NCBI GenBank assembly: GCA_037044905.1
Contig: JBAOKB010000021.1
Coordinates: forward strand, 1-59,945
DNA length: 59,945 bases
Source of the DNA: Hortaea werneckii
Lineage: Eukaryota; Ascomycota; Dothideomycetes; Mycosphaerellales; Teratosphaeriaceae
Direction of reading: 5' to 3'
The notes beneath the pieces are model-generated. The model was not told where the DNA came from, did not search any database, and saw only the letters and a list, made by a program, of their open reading frames with translations. Both the position numbers and the translations under genes were made by a program. Of the stretch, positions 33,309 through 44,400 are shown piece after piece. Numbering within the stretch: position 1 is the stretch's first letter; every line of letters begins with the position of its first letter.

Positions 33309-34732
33309 GTTTGGAGAGGCTAGTAGGAATGATGGCGAAGGTGATATCGTCTCGTCAGTCACTACTGTTGTTGCTGGCTATCGGGTGAGTTGGAGTCTGG
33401 TGAGAGAGATAGCGACGAGCGCGGCTCTGCTGGGAATGCACTGGCAGATAACGTTGCAGCACCACAGCCTAAGACAAGGACGCGGATCAGCCAAAAGCTA
33501 GGTAGCTCGGTAGGTGCGAGATAGTGGTGGCTTGAAGCTACTGCACGAGAAGCCGAGCAGGTTGTCAGGAAAGTTTGAGGGCGCCATTAATGATTTGGCA
33601 CGTGGCAGCCAGCCCGTGGGATCCATAAAACCCAGGGAGGCGAGTGATGAAACGCACGAAACGGCGTTCAAGGGAGACAGAAGCTGCCTGCCATTTTGCC
33701 ATTTCGGGAAGCTTTGGGAGTCGTGTTGCTCGATTCGGACTGGGGCGGTTCGGTATACAGGTGACGGCAACGGGGCTAGCGTCGGAACCATGGTTGCGAC
33801 TCCGCCGGCGCAGGGATAGGCGGGCTTGAGTGCCGCAGGTTGCGCGATCGCATGTAGCAGTACAAGACCTTCTGGCCTGCCACCGTCCCCCAAGCTCTGA
33901 AGTCTTTCGGCTCGCAAACTTGAAAGTATGGATAGCTACCCTGGTCTCTGTTTGAGAAAGACTTTGATGTGGCTGCCATAGCTGCAAGCCCCATGAGGCC
34001 TGCCCATCTACCTCCGTCGAAGAAGACAAGCCGGAAAGCGAGCGTGGAGACTCTCGATCTGATCTGGACCGAGCTTGTAGGCTTCGGTTGTTCCTGACAA
34101 GAAGAGGCTCCTGCAAAGCTTAATATTACACTTTACGAGAGCATGACAATTTTCGCGATATACTTCGTCGGCAGCAAAGGGCAGTTGTCCCGTTCCTTGG
34201 TGGTCGAAAGGAAACCTGGAATCATTCTGCGTGACGGTCGCGCAGACAAGGACAAATCATTTTGTGCCTCACCTCATTATGGCTGAGCGATGACGTCGTC
34301 TTTGACGGATGGAAATTGGCACCAGATGATTATTGATTAGCCGCTCGTGCGAGGAACATGAAACGCCTCAGGGGGAAGACACTCTATATAGAATGATGAT
34401 CGGTCTATTTCCCAAAATTAACAACAAAAGGGCAAGCTATGAACAATGTCAATACAGGTTTCATCACTTTCATTAAAGAGTACCTAGGTAGGAGTACTCA
34501 GTGCATGGCCTTTCACTACGGCTCATTTCGTCGATCGACGGCTGCGTTTGCGTGGCTTATTATTGTCAGCTTCGCGGTGCAGGGCAAGCGAAAAGGACTG
34601 CTCACAAACAAGTTGTTTACCACTCTTGTAGCTTACCCATCATACCATCAGCTGAGCTCTGCTCAATAGGAAGATCCTCTAGGCTGTCGGAGAAGCAAGC
34701 ATAGTAGGTTCGCGAGAACACAAAAGCCATTT
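33309..34732. other. intergenic, 1.4 kb
   Basis: Promoter side of the Ser/Pro-rich gene and 3' flank of the SET gene. A CRE-like TGACGTCG lies near 34290. The long minus-strand ORF at 33565-34116 starts with a non-ATG codon and shows no domain. Confidence 0.5.
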
Positions 34733-35473
34733 CTACGCATCTAGTGCCAGCTGTGCGATCCTCAACATCTCATCGTCCTTCCGAAAGCTCGCGAGCGTCT
34801 TCCTTCCCTCCCAGTACCCCTTTCCATAGCTAACCACAATCTCCTCGCCCTCCCTGATCCCCTTTTTCCTCAACCCGGCCTTGCCAGCCGAAAGGACAAA
34901 AATCCCCACCCGACGCTCCCATCTGAATCCGTCTGCGCGCTTGGAGCAGGGGACCTGGATAAAGCAGTCCCTGAACTCTGCGTTCGGCCGCTCAGCGATG
35001 CCGCGATAGTCGTTCGCGAAGCGCGATTCGTTCCCGGACGTTGCAGCGTCTACGCTGAGCCCTAGCTCGCGATCCAGACTGAGGTCGTAGTCGCTATGCG
35101 GGTCGCAATCTGACAGTGAGTTCGTGTGGACGTGTCCGCGGTAGGCGATGATGAACGCATCCGGGATGAGATGCTCGGCGGCGAAGAGTCCTCTCTGGCC
35201 GCATGCCGGATGCTTCTGGTCTTGGATTGTGGTCACTTTGACTCGTGGGCAGACAATGGTGGCCAGGTCTTTGGGGACTTTCAACCAGGCGGCGCTGTCG
35301 ACCGTGGTGCGGCTCAAGCCTGCCCGTTGCTCTTGGGTGAGTCTGTCGGAATAGGTAAGGTCTGGGATAAACGTGACGTCTTCAGGCCAGTTGTCTGGCA
35401 AAGGATGATCGTAGGCTTTTGGTTCCTTTGCGGTATCCTCAGCAGTGGCTTGCTTTGAATTTTTCAACGGCAT
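34733..35473 (-). CDS. SET-domain protein (small, fungal)
   Basis: Single exon from ATG 35473, 246 aa. The frame extends upstream but only with a non-ATG codon. SET features: GQRGLFAAEHLIPDAFIIAYRG (SET-N strands), RFANDYRGIAERPNAEF in place of the RFINHSCxPN motif, and GEEIVVSYGKGYW as the terminal motif with the catalytic-type Tyr. No pre-SET cysteines or post-SET zinc site are seen. Such small fungal SET proteins may methylate non-histone proteins. The substrate is unknown and activity is not assured given the altered NHSC motif. Confidence 0.85.
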   Translation of the reverse strand: MPLKNSKQATAEDTAKEPKAYDHPLPDNWPEDVTFIPDLTYSDRLTQEQRAGLSRTTVDSAAWLKVPKDLATIVCPRVKVTTIQDQKHPACGQRGLFAAEHLIPDAFIIAYRGHVHTNSLSDCDPHSDYDLSLDRELGLSVDAATSGNESRFANDYRGIAERPNAEFRDCFIQVPCSKRADGFRWERRVGIFVLSAGKAGLRKKGIREGEEIVVSYGKGYWEGRKTLASFRKDDEMLRIAQLALDA

Positions 35474-36099
35474 TGTGATGGTGTCAGTCCCTAGCTCCAA
35501 TACACACGGCGATCAAATCTTCTTGACGTTGGAAACCTGTCGATTGTACGGCCGACTATCATGGTTCACTCGCGGGAATCTACACATCCAACGCCTGCTG
35601 GCGCAAAAGAAAAAAAGCTGCGGCGGCCAGACCAGCACGATGGTGATGTGGCGCAAGCCAGCGCTGAGCCAGCGAGGCAGATGTCGTGTTCGCCTGTTGC
35701 TTCCGATGCTCCCATCTGGTATGACTACGGGGATGATGACGATTGATCGCCTCCATGATAGGACGTATCATTTCTGAATACTGTTCCCAGTGAAGAAGCG
35801 CATTTCGGAGAGTGAAGTATGTGAAGAATGTGAAGTCGAAAGTACTATGTACCTTACCGGGGGGCGAAGAACAACAGAGCAGGCAATCAACGTCACTGTG
35901 TCGGGGGCGGCAAGCCACAATCCCCAATAGTGTTGGACAGCTCCAGTCCCGAGCTGCCACTGCCACACTTGCATCCAGTGCCGGGCCAGGCTTCCACTAT
36001 ACCTACCAGGTCCGGTTGATACTGTATTTCCACTGCCCTTATATACCACACGACAATTGCCGACTTCATCTCTCGACGAGCGCACACCGACACTGCAGC
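35474..36099. other. intergenic, 626 bp, divergent promoter
   Basis: Lies between the SET and TM9 starts. The TM9 frame is open upstream, but the first ATG with a signal peptide is 36100. Nothing else is seen. Confidence 0.55.
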
Positions 36100-38127
36100 A
36101 TGGTGGCGCTCCACCTCGACCGGCTGCCGACCAGCCTGACGCTCCTGGTGCTCGCGTCAAGTCAGCTCGCGTCCGGCTTCTACCTGCCTGGCATCACACC
36201 GACCAACTACAAGACGGGCGATCTGGTGCAATTGAACGTCAACCACCTCACGCCCGCCCAGTCACGAGACGCCAACGTCCACTCCGCCTTCAGCTTCGAC
36301 TATTACCACGATGCCTTCCACTTTTGCAAGCCCAAGGGCGGCCCCCAATCTGTCTCCGAGTCGCTGGGCAGCATCCTCTTCGGCGACCGGATCCAGACAT
36401 CCCCTTTCCACCTGAAGATGCACGTCAACGAGACCTGCAAAGCCGTATGCGGCGAGAAGGTCTTTGAGCCACGCGATGCCAAGTTCGTCAACAGGCGCAT
36501 ACAGCAGAACTTCTACCTCAACTGGTTGGTAGATGGCTTACCTGCGGGACAGCCATACAAAGATCCAAACACGGACACAGAATTCTATATGCCTGGATTT
36601 GCGCTGGGGACGACCGAAGGCGAACAGCCTCATCTGAACAACCACTACGACATTATCATAGATTACCATGAGGTTCGGAGGAACCAGTATCGCGTTGTAG
36701 GCATCGTAGTGGAGCCATACTCCTTTGGCGAATCGAAGAGGACAGGCTCGGGCGACGATCATACAGCGGATTGCGGGAATCCCGACGTACCTATGGTGCT
36801 GGACGAGAACGGACAATCCCACGTCACATGGACTTACAGCGTCTACTGGAGACCTTCGCCGACCTCGTTCGCAACGCGTTGGGACAAGTATCTGCATGTG
36901 TATGATCCCAAGATCCATTGGTTTTCGCTCATCAACAGCGCTGTCATTGTCATGTTTCTTATCGGTATGGTCTCGACAATCTTAATCCGGACGCTCCGCA
37001 AAGACATCAAGCGCTACAACCGTCTGGACCAGCTGGGCCTAGATGACTTGGGAGGCGGCGACTCAGTGGAAGACGGCGTTGTCGAAGACTCGGGCTGGAA
37101 GCTTGTTCATGGCGATGTTTTCCGCGCACCCAAACACAGCCTGGCGCTCTCCGTGCTCGTTGGTAACGGCGCGCAGCTCTTCATGATGACAGGCTTCACG
37201 ATCGCTTTCGCAGTCGTCGGCTTCCTTTCGCCCTCTAACCGCGGCAGCTTGGCCACTGTCATGATCCTACTCTACACCTTCTTCGGCTTCATCGGAGGCT
37301 ACGTCTCGTCAAGAGTGTACAAGTCCTTCAACGGGTCCAAGTGGAAGCAGCTCTTCGTCTTCACGCCCTCCGCCGTCCCGGCCATCGTCTTCGCCATTTT
37401 CTTCCTCCTCAACCTCTTCGTCTGGGCACGCCAGAGCAGCGGCGCGGTCCCCTTCACCACCATGCTCGTCATCATCGGCATCTGGTTCGTCATCACCCTC
37501 CCCCTCAGCATCGCCGGATCATGGCTCGGCTTCAAACAACCACAGAAAGAAGCCCCCGTCCGCACGAACCAGATCCCGCGCCAGATCCCCCCGGCATCAG
37601 GCTACCTGCGCCCCTTCCCCAGCATCTTCCTCGTCGGCCTCTTGCCCTTCGGCGCCATCTTCGTCGAGCTCTACTTCATCATGAACAGCCTGTGGAGCCA
37701 CCGGATCTACTACATGTTCGGCTTCCTCTTCCTCAGCTACGGCCTCCTGATCGTGACCTCGGCCGCCGTCACCATCCTCATGATCTACTTTGTGCTCTGC
37801 GCCGAGAACTACCACTGGCAGTGGCGGGCCTTCGCCTCGAGCGGCGCCAGCGCCCTTTACGTCTTCGCCTACAGCCTGCTCTACTGGGCCCGCATGTTGA
37901 AGTTTAGCAGCTTTACCGGCGGTTTGCTCTACATGGGTTACTCTTTACTCATCAGTTTCCTGTGGTTCGTCATGACTGGTAAGTCCTTCCCCGAAACGCC
38001 TCCCGTCCCTGCCTCAAACCAAGAGCGTGCCCATACTAATGCATCACCCTTCTTCACAGGCACGATAGGGTTCTTCGCCACCTGGCTGTTTGTGCACCGC
38101 ATCTACAGCTCTTTGAAGGTAGACTAA
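36100..38127 (+). CDS. TM9 superfamily (EMP70/nonaspanin) protein
   Basis: Two exons, 36100-37978 and 38060-38127 (648 aa). The 81-nt intron (GTAAGT, TACTAAT branch, CACAG) is in frame and stop-free, so it can be missed. Removing it gives WFVMTG-TIGFFATWLFVHRIYSSLKVD, the standard TM9 end. An N-terminal signal peptide ends near SGFYLPGITPTNYKTGD, the mature start of the family. A large lumenal domain follows (NEHY-type motif as LNNHYDIIIDYH), then nine membrane segments beginning at SLINSAVIVMFLIGMVSTIL. The C-terminal KVD is close to the KxD/E COPI-binding motif. Members act in Golgi/endosome sorting of membrane proteins, adhesion and metal balance. Confidence 0.95.
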   Translation: MVALHLDRLPTSLTLLVLASSQLASGFYLPGITPTNYKTGDLVQLNVNHLTPAQSRDANVHSAFSFDYYHDAFHFCKPKGGPQSVSESLGSILFGDRIQTSPFHLKMHVNETCKAVCGEKVFEPRDAKFVNRRIQQNFYLNWLVDGLPAGQPYKDPNTDTEFYMPGFALGTTEGEQPHLNNHYDIIIDYHEVRRNQYRVVGIVVEPYSFGESKRTGSGDDHTADCGNPDVPMVLDENGQSHVTWTYSVYWRPSPTSFATRWDKYLHVYDPKIHWFSLINSAVIVMFLIGMVSTILIRTLRKDIKRYNRLDQLGLDDLGGGDSVEDGVVEDSGWKLVHGDVFRAPKHSLALSVLVGNGAQLFMMTGFTIAFAVVGFLSPSNRGSLATVMILLYTFFGFIGGYVSSRVYKSFNGSKWKQLFVFTPSAVPAIVFAIFFLLNLFVWARQSSGAVPFTTMLVIIGIWFVITLPLSIAGSWLGFKQPQKEAPVRTNQIPRQIPPASGYLRPFPSIFLVGLLPFGAIFVELYFIMNSLWSHRIYYMFGFLFLSYGLLIVTSAAVTILMIYFVLCAENYHWQWRAFASSGASALYVFAYSLLYWARMLKFSSFTGGLLYMGYSLLISFLWFVMTGKSFPETPPVPASNQERAHTNASPFFTGTIGFFATWLFVHRIYSSLKVD

Positions 38128-39159
38128 AGCAAGGATGGTTCCTTTCCCTGTTGTCCCATCCAGATTATGTAAAAGTATCTTCCTAACTGACATCTCGCCC
38201 CGCCATGAAAATTCCCTACCTACCTTACGTATACTTCTTAATGTGACGGTGTCAGCAACCTATCGGTGTAAGCTTCATGTCATCATGTCCCCAAAAATAA
38301 CAAGGCTTTGTGTGTCGTATCATCAGCCAGAATCCGCTTTTCGTCCCCACACACGCGAGCGCCCTTGCCTCGTGTCATGTTGTGCCGCCTACAGTAAGAC
38401 TGCTGTGCCATGATCCTGAAACTTCATAATATAATGTGCACATGTGCACGGAAAGACAAAAAGCCCTTGCTTTATGGACTATATGCAATGATGACATGAC
38501 CTAGGTCTTACATGCATGTGGGGGGGGGGGGTAGTACCGTAGATAGTAGATAGTCAGCGGGGAAGTTGTTGAGGGGTCCGGTGGTGAGAATATCGAGAAT
38601 GAGATGGGGGGCGATCAGATCAATAACAGGTGCCGGGCCAAAAAGTCGCTCTCCAAGTCGCTCTCCAGCAGACGTTGCAACTTGTTGATCATCGAGGTCA
38701 ATCAGCCTCACACCTCTATATACCCTACCGTGGTAGACGAGATGGGTAGATCTCATAAATGCTAGCTAATTACAGTATCAAACCCATCTGCCACGCACCC
38801 CAGATGAGTCACCAGGAAACTTGACGGAGAAGCGACAGAAAAACACCCGCGCAAGAGAGAAACGATATTCACAACAAAGGAAGAGAAAAAGGATAAGGGT
38901 GCTGTCCACTTTTATTCATTTTGGCATTACCGCCTTATAAAAATAGGCCATCGGTAGAAGGGTAAAAAACACAAATATTCCCATTTCGTCCTGTGGCGAA
39001 AAAAAGGGGGATGCGAATTCGCGCACAAAACACACACGAATGTGTGCCATGGGGCCTCAAATTGATCCAAACACCCTCCCTCCCCTCGCTTCGGACTGAT
39101 ATCCAAGCACGACTTCCTCGGGATTCCTCTCAAGTCGTGACGGCTCTCATTTAAGGAAT
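38128..39159. other. intergenic, 1.0 kb, convergent
   Basis: 3' flanks of TM9 and the GPI protein. It contains a G12 run at 38520-38531. No gene seen. Confidence 0.6.
38520..38531 (+). repeat. G12 homopolymer
   Basis: Twelve consecutive G after ATGCATGT; non-coding. Confidence 0.9.
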
Positions 39160-39825
39160 TTAGAGGGCGGCGACGAGGCCGAAGAGAGCCAGGAAACCAG
39201 CAGAGGCGCTGAGGTAGGCCTGGTTGGCGGCGCCGGTGTAAGCCGGAGCGGTGGAAGAGCCGGTGGCGCTGGAGCCAGTGCCGGCTGGGACGCCGGTCCC
39301 GTACGGAGCTGTGGTGGTACCGTTGGCTGATGGGTAGGGAGCACCAGCAGATGGCATTGGCATCGCTACTGGAGTGGTCTCAACCGGGGCGGTCTCAACC
39401 GGGGCAGTGGTCTCCGGGACGACAGGAGCGCTGGAGCTGGGAGTATGTCAGCATTCATGTTGCGGGGTAGAAGGTACTCGGGGCTAGTACCAAGTGGAGC
39501 AGACTGACACGACAGCAGAGCTGGCCGGCTTGGTGACGGTGCAACCACCGGGGCCTTTTTCAAAACATTAGCAGACATTCCCAGGTGGCGATCGTGGCAA
39601 GGAAATCTCACAGTTGGTGATGGTCAGGGTGGTTGCCTCGCTGACAGTGTAAGTCTCACCCTTGTGGGTGATCTTGGTGGGCTCCGGGCAGTAGGTGGTG
39701 TAGGCAGTCACAACGTCCGTGACGTACACGTCGGAGGCGGAGGCAGCCATAGTGGAGTTGCCCATGTGAGCGGCGGTGGCGGCACCAGCAAGGCCAGCGG
39801 CAGCGACAGCAGCAGTGAAACGCAT
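39160..39825 (-). CDS. GPI-anchored cell-wall/mannoprotein-like protein
   Basis: Three exons, 39825-39612, 39554-39509 and 39436-39160 (178 aa). The introns are 57 and 72 nt with GTGAGA/GTCAGT donors and AAG/CAG acceptors, and split codons restore the frame. There is an N-terminal signal peptide (RFTAAVAAAGLAGAATA). The next segment, AYTTYCPEPTKITHKGETYTV followed by TTLTITNCPGGCTVTKP, matches fungal cell-wall proteins of the TTYCPEPTTIT type. A Pro/Thr/Ser region with APVETAPVETTP repeats follows, likely O-mannosylated. The C-terminus, small residues near AYTGAAN then SAGFLALFGLVAAL, is a GPI-attachment signal. It is a structural or adhesive wall protein, with no catalytic domain. Confidence 0.88.
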
Positions 39826-41478
39826 GTTGACGGTATTAAAGATAAATTGGGGTTGAGTTGGTGTTGGAGTATTAAAGTGCTGCAGGTGCTGCGTGTATAA
39901 CGATTGAATGCGGTGGTAACCGGTGTGGTAATTTGTCTGCTCGAACGAAAGTAGCGGAGGTGGGTGAGAGATCAAGGTCTCCGGCGTCCCTCTGGGGTCT
40001 TTATGGGGGTGGGTGCCAAGGTACAGGATGCAGGTACTGCGCTCGGATCAGCTCCCCAACCCATCCAATCAGAGGGGGAGGACCCCTGACAAGGCGGGAC
40101 AAGGTTTGGGACAGCTGCAAGCCATCGTCTAGCTCGCCCTCCATCGAGCACGCGGCCGGGCGTCTCGCTGGGCTGCTCGTCGCTTTGGCCGCCAAATTGC
40201 TTGCGAGGCGCAGCCGCCGAGAGTCGATATCCGTTGGCAGGGGGAACAGCAAACTCAACCGCGAAGCCTTGGAGCCTGGGCACTACTGCTTGCCGTTGCA
40301 AGAAGACGATGGCAATATTATTATAAGGACCACTGTCGTCGCAAGCCTGTAGTCCATACTGCTGTTGGTTGCATTACCCAATGCGTTGTGATGATGAACA
40401 GCTAAGAGGCATCGCGTGCTCTTAGGGAGTGCTTTGACCAGCTGATCGTCAGGCCTCGGTGTTCTGGATGGGTCTTCACATGGGCGACGTGAGCGACTCT
40501 GACTAGCCGCTCGCCCAATCTCGCCTTCATCTCGACAATAGATGGCTTCGAGACAGGTATGTGTAGGCCAATCTTGTCGGAGTCATTTCGTCGGGTATGC
40601 TATGCTTCTGCGCGCGACCTAGTAAATTTTTCTACTCCGATCTACCCGGACGTGGTAAACTTGGAAGGCAGTACCTAGGTAGCTGTGGTAGCTTTGCAAA
40701 GCATGATCGGAAAGCATGACGTTGCCGGCTTACTCTCCACCTGGACATGAATGCTTCTCGGCCACGCTGGTTGGCGGCTACACCGGGAACGGAATTGGCG
40801 CCCGTTGTCGTCATTATATTGGAGGAGCCCTTATTGACGCGTAGTCCGGGTGACCAGGTTCCTCACTAGGACGCCGTTGTTCACCCTCCCTCCGAGATTG
40901 TTGTTGCTGCGGAGAAAAGGGAAGGAAACGCTGCGGCTGCGCCCGGCGCAAGGTACACCCGCCGCCGTGACGGCTGTACCTGCATGTCACATGTGATGCA
41001 TGGGTTGCACGGCTGGCCATGTCCTGAAAACTATGTAGCATCGCTCTCTCTCTTTCCTTCGCCAAAAGTTACCCTCCGTAGTGTTGCAGGCCTTTGCTCA
41101 CCGATAGTGTTGAGGCGCAGCCTAATTTGAGGCGCCCAGAAAGCACCGATTCGACAAGACCAAAGCCAAGCGAGTTGGGCCAGATGATTGAGCCTTGGAA
41201 ACCCCACACCGAAAGCCCTACCAAGAAAGGCCGCGATGCTGGATCGGCTATCAAGCGAAATGACTGATTACACAGGCTTCGAGTTCAAGAGCTACAAGAT
41301 CTGCACCAAGATCTAAATATATAGAGGCGAAATGGAATAGACCAGAAAACGTATGCCCCAAGCTATATGCCAACACAGAGCGGCGAGCCATAAAATTTGC
41401 TAATGGTCCTAATCATACACGGCACTGAAGCCTACTGTCTATACCTACACGACTCTCCCAAGATCTGACGCCTCAGCA
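39826..41478. other. intergenic, 1.65 kb
   Basis: Promoter of the GPI protein and 3' flank of the JmjC gene. Overlapping ORFs on both strands have no recognisable domain. No tRNA or repeat seen. Confidence 0.5.
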
Positions 41479-44400
41479 TCATTGCCTGCTAGGTCTCCGG
41501 CGCAATCCCAAATCGTCAGATTGCATCTCGCGAGCAAGTCGCTCGTCCTCGGTTTCTTGGGCGTTGGCCTCGTGGGCGTCGCCATTGGCCGGAACTGCTC
41601 TTTTCGCATTGGGACTTGCCGATGGGGCTTGGGAGTTGCGCTTTTGAGAAGCACTTTCCCCAAGATCGAGCTTTGCTGTCGCAGGCTGGCGCCTCGACTG
41701 CTCAGGTGACTGGGACAAAGGTGCCGGTGGTCGATATAAGGGAAGACCTTCAACGATTGGCGAATGCTGTGGGGCTCCGTTGGTTTCGACAGATGGTGCA
41801 ATGGCAAGTAAGCCATTGGCCATCTCTGCTGATGTCTGCCCGGCCAGTGCATCCCTAAGGCGGTCGTCGACAGTGCGATCGCCGCTTTGCGTGACCTTGC
41901 TGTTCTCAAAAGAGTCCGAATTAGGGAGCGAGACGGCACTATCGACGCTTCCATCAGGCTTTGAGTGATAACTAGGGATCGCGGCCGTGCCGTTCGCAAG
42001 ACGCTGAAATGGTAGGGCGTTAAGCTGCGCATCAATGTAGTCTTCGTGAACTCTGCCGTTCATGTCGAGCACTTCGTTGGCTATTTGCTCCAGTGAAGGG
42101 TAGTCGTAATTTTGAGCCTGAGAATGCTCCATGACCGGATATGGATAGCTTTGAGTAGTGTACTGCGCTTGACTTGCGGGATCAGGATAAGCAGAGAAAA
42201 GATTAGGATCGATTTCGGGCTGCTGTGGTTCGGGCGGTGGCTCATTGATGACGGGTGGCGGTGGTCTCTCTTGAGAAGGCGTTGAGCTTTGTCGCGGCGC
42301 AGAGGCGCGTGAAGTTGGATGAGGCATAAGTACGCCAGCCGTGCCGGCTTGTGGGCGAGGCAGTGCCTGACCATCCTCCGCGGACTTGATCTTTTTAGCT
42401 TGCAAAGGGCTATCCTCCTCGCCAGGCCGCTTTTTGGCACCTGTAGATCCTCTTGGGACTGGTGTCTCGGCAGCCTTGACAGGGTCGACGTTGCCGTTTT
42501 CGTCATGTACGCATCGTCTCTGTAGACGGTGTTAGTGCATGTTCAAAAGATGCCTGTGACACCTTCCGTGACTCACTTTCGACTTTCGACATTCGTAACA
42601 TGCCTTCGTCCGCCCTCGCTTGGAAGCCTCCCCAAAGATCGGTACTCCATTCATCGTCATGGGAATGTTGGCGTTGATGTATGCGTTGGTGCCAGGCAAA
42701 GGGCCATGGCCGTTCATGTACGCGTTTCCATTTGCGCCTTGCGGAGGGAATCCATTGGCTTGTGAAGCACCATTCAGCTGCCCGTTGGTACCGTCCGATG
42801 CGGGCTTGGGCGACGAGACGGTGATATTGTCGTGCAGCTCCGGGGCCAAGTTTGATTGGAACGAACCGTCCTGCGCGATGCCGTTTACCTGGTGGAATCC
42901 ATTTGGAGATGCTTGCACAACCATATCTTTGTGCTTGCACTTGATGCGGCGCTTTCGGCACGCATCGCACGCCACGCGCTTCGGACCCAGGACCGAGGTT
43001 TTGGGAGTGCTGATATACTGTCCGGGACTCCCGGCCATCATCAAAGCTGAGGGAGGTAGAGATGGCGATGGCTGATGATAAGGCTGATGCGCGAATGAAG
43101 GCTGTTGATGATGGTTCGATGGAGGTCGCTCGGGTGGAGGTGGCGCTGGCGCGGTTGAAGGTGCGACCCCATTTGTCGCGACCGCGGCAGCTACCTTTTG
43201 ACTCATCACCCTTTCGCTCTGCCTGTCAGGCGCGACTTTATAAGCGGCAAACGCTTCTTTGCGCTCGAGATCTTTGATGGCGCGCGCTGAAAGCTTTTTC
43301 GGGGGGCCTTCGTCCCTGATGGTGTCGAGGAGTGCGTCGGGGTGCGCGAACGCGGGAGCGGGTTCGCCCGTTTTCCAAGCGACCCACAAGGCAAAAGTCT
43401 TGGCCACCTCCAAAGGCTCGCCATGCCCTTTGGGAATAGAAGCGTTCATTCTTTTCATCTGATCCGCCGATATACCCTCTCGCAGGCCCAATACAGCCAA
43501 TACGACATGGTACAGGTAGAGTGCGAGATCTGGTAATCCCTCCAACTCGGCCTGCGAATAGTACCGAGAGTTTTGCGCTTCAGGTCGCGGATCTTTGGCT
43601 GCCAGCCTGCCATCGAAGTCCTGCCAAATTGGCTGTTCTCGATGGAACTGCTTACCTTCATAGAACATTTGGCTGACTGAAGGCGGCAAAGGGTCTTCTT
43701 TCAGATACTTCAGCGCAGTGTAGAACATCTGGACCAACGTTAGCGAACTCGTAATTCAGTGATCATTCGTGGGAGACTCACAATCTTCTGGAAGAAGGGA
43801 TATCTGAACTTCATCGGTGTCTTGTTCGCCTTCTCAATCTCGACCACCTTGAACTGGTTCTTGTAAGACATCCTGGTGAGGAAGTTGCCACCAATAACGA
43901 GACTCGTTTCGGGAGTCCAAACCGCATGGATCCAACCAGAAGGTATCAGCATTGTGTCCCCTTCCTTGAGATCCACGCGGTAGCACTCGCCAGTGATGTT
44001 GCCTAGGAAGGTAAAGTTCTGCTGCGGGCTCTCATTCCACTCCTCGTATGCTTTCAAATGCTTCGGTTTCGGCGGAATAAAGAAGAACGTCTTCTTGCCT
44101 TTCAAGATGTGGTAATAGACGCTGCTGCCGCCAAAGTCGATGTGGAAATCCGTATAGCTATCGGCTATAGACATAAGGCAGTAGTATTGTACCTTCGGAT
44201 ACTTGCCCTTGTCAGTCTCCTCCTGTGGCCAGACCTGATCTTGAAGATCAATATCGCGCACAACCTTGGGACGGCGAAGGAGACGGCCGAGCTTGCTCTG
44301 CGAAACTTCGAGGCTGATGACGTTGCGAATCTGCTTGTCTTCACTCTCCTCTTCATAGTAGTCGGCCCATTTGGCGAGATTCATCTTTGCTCCCGAATTT

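Noticed and set aside
33565..34116. 183-codon minus-strand ORF
   Set aside because: Starts with TTG, has no domain, and overlaps other equally long chance ORFs.
37341..37907. 188-codon Arg/His/Pro-rich ORF inside TM9
   Set aside because: Out-of-frame shadow of the TM9 gene with a composition expected from shifted codons.
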